Shown: positions 56,146-64,000 of the stretch, one piece after another
How positions within the stretch are numbered: the first letter of the stretch is position 1
Layout: each line of letters begins with the position of its first letter
From: Marisa cornuarietis
Lineage: Eukaryota > Mollusca > Gastropoda > Architaenioglossa > Ampullariidae
Direction: 5' to 3'
Assembly: GCA_004794655.1 (NCBI GenBank)
Contig: SMMW01000592.1
Span: forward strand, 558,001-622,000
DNA: 64,000 bases
The notes under the pieces: generated by a model
What the model was told of the DNA's origin: nothing
Database searches by the model: none
The model's input: the letters and a program-made list of their open reading frames with translations, nothing else
Position numbers and translations under genes: made by a program

Positions 56146-56887
56146 AAAAACAACAAAAATTAGACATACACAGGTACACGCAATATAACATGCAAAATCA
56201 TTGCCTATAGCACACCAAAGAGATGAAAGATATGTAGCAAGGAGCTGCTCCTGTTGTAAGCACACAGTTTGGGTCTTGCTGAAGTTTTACACCTGCTGAC
56301 AGTGTTAAAACTGATTTGAAAAGTTAAACATTGCTAAATGTTGAAATATCTCAATTTCTTTCCTTAAATAATCACATATTTTGAGAGAAATACTTGGCAG
56401 ATATTCCAACTCTTTTGTGGCAAGAAAAAAGGTAAAAACAGTTTTCAAAGACACACTATCTTAAAAGGAAGCCGGTTTTCGAGTAGGCACTGGTTACTGT
56501 AATGGGTGTAAGAAGTTTTTCTTTGTTCACTAGATATTTATTAAGCTTCAGTAGAAATGTTCAACTTTCTGGACAAGATGTTTTAATTGTAATAATTGAT
56601 TTGAGTTAATCCTTCTGTTTGCAGCGTGCAACTCTTTTGAATGTTTTGATATTTGTGAAAAGAAATAAATGTAACATTCTGCTCTTTCAAGTATTGCATC
56701 CTTACATTTGCATTAAAGATCTTTACCGCTAGTTGATCATAACTTTCTCTTGCCAGCCTGTATTGTTTGAATGCTTTTATTTGTGTGCTGTTCGTCTTAA
56801 GTCTCTTTCATGATTTTCCTGTACACTCCTGTCGGCAGCAGCAATGACATGCAAAGCTTGATGCTGACTTCACAGTTTTCTTTGCAG

Positions 56888-56995
56888 CACGACAGAAATC
56901 TAGCAGTCTGGGTTCTAGTAAAGCTGTTTCAAATCTTGTTACTCCGGAGAGGGCAGGCCGCAGTCGATCTCGGATAGGCGTGTCTCAGTCCCAGC
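56888..56995 (+). CDS. CLASP: CLASP Ser/Arg linker exon (SQSQ)
   Basis: Acceptor TTTCTTTGCAG, donor CCCAGC/GTGAGT, phase 1 on both sides, 108 nt. Codes RQKSSSLGSSKAVSNL, then GRSRSRIGVSQSQ. Together with the next exon it restores SQSQPGSRS, identical to the vertebrate core motif. Confidence 0.93.
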
Positions 56996-59562
56996 GTGAG
57001 TACAGGGGCCACTGCTGTCAGTCCCATTATCTTAGGTAGATGTGACTGCCATTGACTTGAAAAAAAGCATGAGCAGAAATTGGTTTAATGCTGAAGGTTC
57101 AGATGTTACCACTGGGAGGAGGGGGCAAAAAGCAACAAATAGAATTAATATTTAATATGTGTTTTGGATTAGGTTGTAACATAATCTTGATTTGAAAAAA
57201 AAAATCTTTCTTTGAAGAATGAAACTAAGTTGTGCCAATGATTTTGCATCGCCATATCTTTGATTTGGAAATGCAAGTGGTAACTGCTAGATCAGTCAGT
57301 TTTATGGATGGGCTGGATAGGGCAAGGTGTCTGTGGAGGACCCATGCATGCTGCCCCTGCACCTGTTTAGGATTAGACCTCATTAAGACTGAAGTGCTTT
57401 TCAAATATTTAGCACTCAATGTAACTCACTGTATCCATTGAATAAAGTGGCCAGAGCTAATCCCAAAGTATTTGTACTATATCCACATATTAAACAGGCT
57501 GGCAGGACCTTTCCCCTATATTTACAGCAGTGGTCGAAGCAGGATTTTTTGTTTAACTTGCATGTTTAAAGTTCAATTTCTAGGCTTATGTCTCCTGGAT
57601 GCTAATTGTCCACATCAGTGGTAGGCGTTAAACATGGAGTATTTCACATATCCAGCTCTCCATGGTGTCTAGGCTAGCTGACTAATGGGTATCCATTATT
57701 AGTTGCAAGCAGACATAATGTATTTCAGGTCAAAGTATCACTATGGTATACACAAGCAGCATGTAAGTGCATGCACTGCCTTTAAATATCATTTGTGAAC
57801 AATGGTCGTTCACATTCTTATGTAGCAGGTTCAAAAATGTCCCCTTCCTCCTAACCTACTTTTTTCCCTTTTCTTATACTCTTTCACAGCAAGTATGTGT
57901 TGAGACTGGCAGGCCTTGCATGCCTTGCTTTATTGCAGTCCTTCTGTTCAGCAACATGGCAAGAGCTTTAGCAAACTGCTTCTTTATTCACCCTCCCCTA
58001 AAAGGGTAGGAAAAAAACACTATTTAACCCCCTCCCCCTGATTTCTGTTTTGTGTTTGCTTTACATAAGTGGATTTCAGTCAGACTGCAGTGGAAAATGA
58101 TGTAAATAATAGTTTTAAGTAACACTTTATGTTGCCTGCAAGGAGTCTTGTATTCTTGTGCTTGGAATGGCACTGTATGAAAGACTGCATAGCTTGAATT
58201 TTAGTGCAATTTGTGAATTTTTTCCCCAAGCATACTTGGATTGGCTTTCAAGTGTAAAGTTAGTCAAGATGCAGGGACATGGAGGGAAGAAATCAGTTTC
58301 ATTCTATTCCCCTCTTAAAGTAAAGTGCAGGTCTTTTGTCAACAGCTTCCTTTCAGATGTTGCTAATGGTAGGCTTGGGAAGTAGATGAGTTCTGAGAAT
58401 AGATGGCACAAAAAATATATATTTAGTTGGCGTTTTAGTTATAATAGTGGCAGGTTCTGTCATTTTTGTCTTTTGAAGAGACAAGACGTGAGTACTAAAC
58501 AAGAGACTGGTATTTTTCTTTTTTTTAAGTGTTAAAGTTGACTTTACCATAAAAACTCTAATCTACATATCATTTTTAAATGTACATTAGTACCTAACAT
58601 GCACATTTACAGTAAACTTTTCTTGGTTGTACTAACTGTTGCTAGTTACTTTTTTCCTTTTTCTAGACTGTTTTTAAAAAATATTTTAGTAACTTTATAT
58701 CTCAAACATATGTTTAATCTCTATTATTAGTAAACACAAATGTTCAGAAGCTTATTCACTTTGTAACTCATGTTTTCTGTTATAACTAAGTCTAACATCC
58801 TATCCAAATATTGTATCTTTCATTTTATAAATGTGTGCATATACCTATAAACATTAAAATATTTTTTTATTGATGGTAGTATTAATAGCATGTCCATAAT
58901 AAAATGTCCAATTCAAGATCGTTAATGAATGATAATTAAATGAGGAAAATTAATAATATTAGGTATAAATAATATTGGATGCATTTACCTCCATGTAAGT
59001 ACAGTTGTCCTCACTGGGATCCCACACATACATACACAAGTGCACACACACACACACATACATGTGCGTATCTGAAACTACTAGTATGTGAATCATGTCT
59101 TAATTTATATTTATTACTATGATATGCAGTTAATATCGTGAACTATTTTATGTTAAAATGATAAAAGTGTTTAAATTGATATCATAGTTTTGAAACAGCA
59201 TTATGGACTTTGTCCACTTTGAGATTTCGATATGAGGACAAATTGTGGCATGTTTCTTTGCCTTGGCAGTTTTTCTACTTGCTTTTTAAAAAGTTTTGTT
59301 GTCAGTTATTTTGAATGCTAATCGCTTAGCATGCATAGTGTAAATATACTTTATTGATAAAAAAATTACTGATCTAGAAGAGAAAGCATGCTGTTTAGAT
59401 TTGATGTCTTGTTTCTTTGAGACAATACATTTTTAATAAATATAAATAATGCTTTGTTTTATGAAGATTTGGAGGAAAAGGTCTTGGTCATATATAATGG
59501 CCTTATCATGGGATCTTATTTGTTTTGTTGTTGTTTGTTTTTTTTTGGTCACCTGGGCACAG
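56996..59562 (+). other. AT-rich intron, nothing seen
   Basis: A candidate acceptor near 57890 is followed by an early stop in phase 1. A CA run lies at 59043-59058. No feature supported. Confidence 0.5.
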
Positions 59563-59721
59563 CGGGCAGTAGGTCCACATCACCTTCATCACGAGGTAGC
59601 TACCTGACACACACAGGTGGGGCATCACGTGACCCCATGACTCCCAAAGGCAAGCGCCGTTCAGGCATTCCAAGAAGTCAGGGGACCAGCCGAGAAGGAA
59701 GCCCTAATAGGGTAGCCTATG
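59563..59721 (+). CDS. CLASP: CLASP exon with first SxIP (EB-binding) motif
   Basis: Acceptor CTGGGCACAG, donor CTATG/GTAAGA, phase 1 on both sides, 159 nt. Codes GSRSTSPSSRGSYLTHTGGA, then KGKRRSGIPRSQGTSREGSP and NRVAYG. SGIP at 59661-59672 is the SxIP motif that loads CLASP on growing plus ends through EB proteins, and the RRS…PRSQG context is as in vertebrates (KRSKIPRSQG). The Ser-Pro and Ser-rich spacing fits GSK3/CDK regulation known in vertebrate CLASPs (inference). Confidence 0.96.
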
Positions 59722-59879
59722 GTAAGACTTCAAATAGAAATGAAAGATAAGAAGGTTTGGCAGGGCTTTTTGTTAATTTTGACTTAATTATTTGCTTTCT
59801 GAGTTCTGTAATGACATGTTGGTAAGGGTTGTTCCCTAATCTTTTTTAGATTTGGAAGTGAGGTGTTAGAGACTTAACT

Positions 59880-60105
59880 CTCCTCAGGGTGAATTTACTG
59901 TGAGGGTGGTGCCCATCTCCTTGCCATCGCTGCCCTACCTTCCCCAATCCTGAGTGGAATCAGGTGACCATTCCTGACAGTTGGGTCAGCTGGGGGGGAA
60001 GTTTACTGTTCCACAGAATTATTGAACCAGTACTCTTCTCGGTACAGCCGGTAGTGCTCTAACCACTCGGATAACTGCTTTGTCAAGGAAAGGCTGAGGT
60101 AAAAA
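59880..60105 (-). mobile_element. tRNA-derived SINE, second family
   Basis: On the minus strand it starts near 60087 with TTATCCGAGTGGTTAGAGCA, a tRNA-like A box, followed by GTACTGGTTCAATAATTCTG, a B-box-like word. The body then runs to about 59880. It differs from the other family at 61252. Confidence 0.6.
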
Positions 60106-60191
60106 TGTAGTAGTAGGTGGGTAGGGAATTAGGCATATTGTAAGAGATCCATAGTGAGAACAAAATCATAGCCAATAATTTTCCTGTTTAG

Positions 60192-60304
60192 GACGTGAGC
60201 GGCGTTTGAGTGGAAGTAAAATTCCTGGCACATCAGGAGGCTTAATGTCACAGAGGGTTTTACGTCCTGGCTCAGATGTGGAAGATGCCCTTCATGATGC
60301 TCTG
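60192..60304 (+). CDS. CLASP: CLASP exon with second SxIP motif
   Basis: Acceptor TTCCTGTTTAG, donor CTCTG/GTGAGG. Codes RERRLSGSKIPGTSGGLMSQ and RVLRPGSDVEDALHDAL. SKIP at 60215-60226 is a second SxIP; RVL…SDVEDAL matches the conserved MRVLSTSTDLEAAVADAL before TOG3. Enters phase 1, leaves phase 0. Confidence 0.96.
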
Positions 60305-60427
60305 GTGAGGATGTACCATTTGATCCCAAGTTTTACATGGGATACTTTGTGTGAATTGGTTGTATTCTTTCCCCATTCCCCCTTGAAAGTAGATTTTGTA
60401 TGGTATATTTGTTTTTATTTCCTGCAG

Positions 60428-60541
60428 TCACGCCCAGCGAGAAAACGCTATGATATGTATGACTCGGATGATGCGGCCAGTGAGACATCCAGCGTGTGCT
60501 CTGAACGCTCATACAGTTCATACAGTGGACGTACTTCAGAG
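60428..60541 (+). CDS. CLASP: CLASP exon, acidic-Ser box before TOG3
   Basis: Acceptor TTTCCTGCAG, donor TCAGAG/GTTTGT. Codes SRPARKRYDMYDSDDAASET and SSVCSERSYSSYSGRTSE, matching PVRRRYEPYGMYSDDDANSDASSVCSERSYGS. Phase 0 on both sides, 114 nt. Confidence 0.96.
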
Positions 60542-61251
60542 GTTTGTACAGTCATGTCTTGCATGTGTATAGAGAGATGCCAGGCTAGTCTGACCAGTCC
60601 TAATTTTTGCATGATGGACTACTGTCATTTCCAGTTTACAGCTCATCTGTCACCACCTTTAGTGTGAACAGTATGTGAGGCTTTTCCTCCCAAAGTCACT
60701 GTCTTCAGAATATTTTATGATTACAATCGCCCGTGGTGATCATGATATTTCAAATAAAAACTTGTGTGCGTGCTCATATGCATAAGTATGTGGGCTTCAA
60801 GAATCTATCTGTAAACTACACTTAGAACACAGTTAACCTTCTAAGCCTGAATAATGCTTGGGGTTAATGTGAAGGAGGTTAATAAAAACAGAATTTTCTG
60901 CTGAGCTCTGTTGTGTACATCCTTATGCTGTGACTTTCCTTGAAGCTTTTAATTGGTTCTGCGGTTGCTTGTTGATTTATTTGACATATTTAAATTTTAA
61001 ATATTTTTTGTATTTTACTTTCAAGGTGGTGTAGCTATACAGGAAAGGGGGACAATTATAAATGTCAACATAAGCAAATTATTGTTAACATTAATGTGTG
61101 TCATAAACATGTGAGAGAAATAAATATAGATACAAAGAAGCAATGAGGTTATCTTGAAAAATCTTTCTGCCTCTAATATCTGTAATGTCTTTTATGTTTT
61201 GAACTCTCTGAACCTTTCACCCTTCAAACCCTGGGTGTCTCAAACTTTCAG

Positions 61252-61435
61252 TGATTCGGTGGCGCAACAGTAAGCGCCTGTCACCAATACAGTGAAGGTT
61301 GGGCCGTCCTGGATTCAGCTCTTGTCTTGGGCACGCTGTTCTTTCACTGCATGTGGCATCTATTTACAGGGCTGGCTGCCTTACCGTGATATAGCCTTAG
61401 TTGCTGGCTCGGCATAAAACACCAATTTCCTCGTC
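61252..61435 (+). mobile_element. tRNA-derived SINE with perfect 13-bp target duplication
   Basis: Head GGTGGCGCAACAGTAAGCGC (A-box-like), then GTCCTGGATTCAGCTC (B-box-like). The body is GGGCACGCTGTTCTTTCACTG, TTACAGGGCTGGCTGCC, CTTAGTTGCTGGCTCGGCAT. The 13 bases CTCAAACTTTCAG flank it at 61239-61251 and 61436-61448. That is the mark of LINE-driven insertion and shows it is relatively recent. Confidence 0.93.
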
Positions 61436-62366
61436 CTCAAACTTTCAGCTGTATAAATTTTGACTCCCTAACAGTTTTTACTTTTTTTTAAAATATAGCA
61501 TTAATCTTAAGGTGAGGAAATAAAAAAATTGAGGACTCGCTAGAATTCTGAAAGTTAATTAGTGCTTTTTCTGGGATTTCTAGTGCATAATTTATATAAG
61601 GCTACATCATTGCTTGTATTATCCAATCCATCACTGCTGGTCATCAGATGTGAATGACCTTTGCTCCTATATTTTGAACTACTTGACAGATCAACTTTAG
61701 TTTTATGTTTCATTGTGACATTAAGTCACATTCTTGTAAACTTTTCTCATGCACGTAAAGTGATGACAAAACTGCAAGTGATTGTAGTTTAAAAGCTCAG
61801 CATCTGAGAATCATGAATAACCAGTAAGCAGAACTTAAGCAGTAGCTGTTGTATTTGCCAGCTGGTAGGGGCTACAACTGGAAGAGGATCAGGGTAGTTT
61901 TATGATGTTCATAAAAAGCTTTTGCAACCACAAACTGATTTGCAGTAACATGGATTATAATAAAATGTATTTTTACATCCCAGATGACCCTTTAAACAGG
62001 TTATTTACAGTGCAGTTATGTCATAAAAAGCCTGTTAGAACATATCAAATGCCACTTACAGCTATGTAATAAACTCATTACAAACATTAATTGCTCATAA
62101 CTAGTTTTCCTTGACCCCATTATTCCAGGTAAGTTAAAACTTGAGTCTTGTTAGTTTGTGTTTCATTTCTTTCACCACCAACAGGTGTGTAAAGCATAGT
62201 GTCTATGATAATTGAACAGTTCACAAATGCAACTGCGGGTGTGCCAAGATTTTGAGGGATAGGAAGATATAAAAAAATTTAGAAAAGACAAAACATTCAT
62301 CAGAGCTAAGTAAATGTTACCCACCTTTATTTTTGTGGTATCCACTTCACGTGGGATGCAACACAG

Positions 62367-62402
62367 ACCTCCTCCGATGTGATGGATGGTCGTCATGTCA
62401 AG
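62367..62402 (+). CDS. CLASP: Possible 36-nt CLASP cassette exon
   Basis: Acceptor GATGCAACACAG, donor GTCAAG/GTACTG, phase 0 on both sides. It codes TSSDVMDGRHVK between GRTSE and DMQEILALL. It adds a Ser/Asp segment in the same style as its neighbours, but the acceptor has a modest pyrimidine tract and there is no homology support. Confidence 0.4.
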
Positions 62403-63627
62403 GTACTGTGGCAGCAGCGTTCAGTGTCTTTTGTTTTTGCAGATTATTCTCTCTTGGGTTTTTCTCTCCTTGTTCATTAACCAATGCACTAGTTAACTCA
62501 TTGGCTCATCATTTTGTTAGAAAATTGATTTTTGGGTGCTTTTTCATTTTGTCTTGTTGATGCTTGTCTTTGTAAAAGATTGGGTCATAATCAAAATTCA
62601 CGTTAAGAAAACTGGTCGGTTGAAAGGCCACCACCTACCCACCTTCCATTTTATTGGCTGCTTGTTGGTGAAGTGGTTGAGGCCTTGAAGAAAAACAGAC
62701 TCGTTCTTCATTGACTACCTGTTGAAAGGAGATTTTAAAATAATAACTCTGATATAAATATCAATAGAATATTATCAGTACTGCTGTAAGTTATTGTAAT
62801 CAGCTATTTTTCCAGCTTTTGCTTAGCCAGGTGCGTATTGAGTGCCTCAAGGAAAATGCTGGCATTGTAGGAGCTTTTAAAAGTGCCTCCCCCCATCACT
62901 AAAGAACTATGATTATTTAAAAAGTATGACCTACATGTTAAAGGGCAAATTATACCTGTTAGCTTGACCCACTTCAGAGTGTATTGAGCATGTAGTGGCT
63001 GCATAAACTGTATAAGAACATAGATGTTGTCGTCATAATCATCATCTTCATCAGTTGTGCTCTTATTTGATGCTTTCTTTTATTCATTTTCTTAAGTTTT
63101 ATTTATGTTTTTAAAATTAGAATGAGCTCTGGTCTTGTTGTTCAGAGTTTTGTCTTGTATTTAAATAGCATCATTGGATATTCCTGAGTTGCACCTAAAT
63201 TTTCTTTATAACTTAAGAAAATTTAGAGCTATCTTGCTTGGCTCGTTTGCATTAAAAAAAGATTTTTGAACTTTTACTAACAAATAGTCATTTTGTTATT
63301 TGACTTTTGAGTAAAAGATACTTTTGCTTCCAGTAACACCTCAGTGCATTGTTAATTATTTTGTGTCTATCATCATATAAAGGTATAATTTAAGTGTGGG
63401 TGGACTGAGGCATCTGTGAGTGATTACCAGATTAGAGGGTTTTTACAAGTTACAGTCAAAGAGAAATGCCACAGAAGCTGTAAGCTCATGCTGATTTGTG
63501 TATCCATGCCTACATCGTACATGAAGGTCCTACGAGGTGGAGATATAATGTAAGGTTATAGTGAAAGATATCCATGACTAGATAAGGGCTAAAGAAATTT
63601 TTTTAAAAACCCTGTTTTTGTTCACAG

Positions 63628-63731
63628 GACATGCAGGAGATATTGGCGCTATTGGGCAGTGGTTCCTACACAGAGAGAAAAGACGGACTTGTGTCACTGC
63701 AGCATCTTCTTCGATCAGGCAGATATCTAAG
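63628..63731 (+). CDS. CLASP: CLASP exon, first HEAT of TOG3
   Basis: Acceptor TTGTTCACAG, donor TCTAAG/GTAATG. Codes DMQEILALLGSGSYTERKDG and LVSLQHLLRSGRYL, matching DVAEVLNHCASSNWSERKEGLLGLQNLL at the start of vertebrate TOG3, the domain linked to rescue. Leaves phase 2; the next exon is outside the window. Confidence 0.96.
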
Positions 63732-64000
63732 GTAATGGGTGGGCAGGGTGCGTGAGAGAGAGAGAAGAAGATGCAAGCTTGTGTTTTTGTATTTTGTTTT
63801 TTTAAATATTATTTCTGTCATGAGGTAGTATATACATTTTCTGCTATTTATTTTTTTCATATTTTTCATTTTTTTCTTTTGAAATAGTTGCTGTATTGCT
63901 TGTTCTTTTTCCTGCATATTCTGTTGTCTCATCAACTGTGATGAGTTATTTGAACTTCCATCATATTGCCTCATCAGCTTTGTGACAGAGTTGTAGATGT
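63732..64000 (+). other. Start of next CLASP intron
   Basis: GA repeat followed by T-rich DNA up to the window end; no further exon seen. Confidence 0.6.

Larger units (their letters stand above)
60542..63627 (+). other. AT-rich intron with one SINE and one possible cassette exon
   Basis: Contains the SINE at 61252-61435 and the 36-nt exon candidate at 62367. Otherwise nothing recognised. Confidence 0.5.
2571..64000 (+). other. CLASP: CLASP (CLIP-associating protein) gene, partial at 3' side
   Basis: CLASPs are microtubule plus-end and lattice proteins that suppress catastrophe and promote rescue. They act at kinetochores, the cell cortex and the Golgi, and bind tubulin through TOG-type HEAT arrays and EB proteins through SxIP motifs. 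The exons found here splice in frame into roughly 1,000 codons, about two thirds of a vertebrate CLASP (about 1,500 residues). Landmarks in order are RLGDAKDQVRDQAQQLLLK and EIYRHVGEKVR (TOG1), AGAVDEELFIKSFEDVPKVK (linker), RSQVVREACIT, NLIPNSAKIMATSG and DADSEAR (TOG2), RSRSDVDL and SQSQPGSRSTSP (Ser/Arg linker), SGIPRSQG and SGSKIPG (SxIP), SSVCSERSYSS, and YTERKDGLVSLQ (start of TOG3). The rest of TOG3 and the C-terminal CLIP-interacting domain lie beyond the right edge. I am sure of the family. Exon limits are my reading of splice sites, and whether this is the only CLASP of the genome cannot be told. Confidence 0.96.

Noticed and set aside
57890..57960. Possible exon after the acceptor TACTCTTTCACAG
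   Set aside because: In phase 1 it meets a TGA within five codons, and there is no similarity to CLASP.
60020..60090. Possible tRNA gene on the minus strand
   Set aside because: A- and B-box-like words are present, but no cloverleaf with paired acceptor stem could be drawn; it fits a tRNA-derived SINE better.

Overview
This is a window of an intron-rich animal genome. It holds most of one protein-coding gene on the + strand, a CLASP (CLIP-associating protein; MAST/Orbit family) gene that runs off the right edge. The spliced exons match the CLASP order: TOG1-type HEAT repeats, a variable linker, the complete TOG2 domain (SAKIMATSG, RSQVVREACIT, DADSEAR), a Ser/Arg-rich linker with two SxIP end-binding motifs (SGIP, SKIP), and the first helices of TOG3. 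The host looks like an invertebrate, probably a mollusc (gastropod-like). This is inferred from the compact exons, the mosaic of CpG-rich and CpG-poor DNA, tRNA-derived SINEs, and LINE, mariner and hAT relics. The species cannot be named from sequence alone.

Layout: 1-2.7 kb is CpG-rich and ends in an ATG-bearing first exon (2571-2696). 2.7-12.4 kb is AT-rich and CpG-poor and carries the TOG1 exons (4179-8358) and a probable 12-nt microexon (9740-9751). 12.4-35 kb is a long CpG-rich intron with no shared coding exon. It does contain several candidate alternative first exons: open ATG exons whose donors all leave phase 1, the phase needed by the next shared exon at 35959. The best are at 19022 (acidic, MEDDDVFDD), 30142 (cysteine-rich, MPSCTGCACWGC) and 32767 (basic/amphipathic, MVSIREKIVQKY). 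Weaker ones lie at 13638, 13722, 20873, 24024 and 27269. A second, 1.4-kb CpG island (37.85-39.23 kb) carries another mini first exon (MIYNK). From 42.4 to 63.7 kb the shared body of CLASP follows in about 18 exons.

Vertebrate CLASP1/2 genes likewise use separate promoters to make TOG1-containing (alpha) and TOG1-lacking (beta, gamma) proteins, and CLASP2-beta has a palmitoylated cysteine-bearing N-terminus. The window therefore seems to show an expanded version of this promoter choice: one microtubule-stabilising body joined to several N-termini that may differ in targeting.

Mobile DNA: a degenerate mariner with terminal inverted repeats (24631-25870, minus), a non-autonomous hAT element with a perfect 8-bp target duplication (28235-28712), a LINE 3' fragment (52741-53475, minus), and at least four tRNA-derived SINE copies, one with a perfect 13-bp target duplication. 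No rRNA, tRNA gene, CRISPR or second protein gene was recognised. Exon limits come from splice consensus, reading-phase agreement and recalled CLASP family sequence, not from transcripts.
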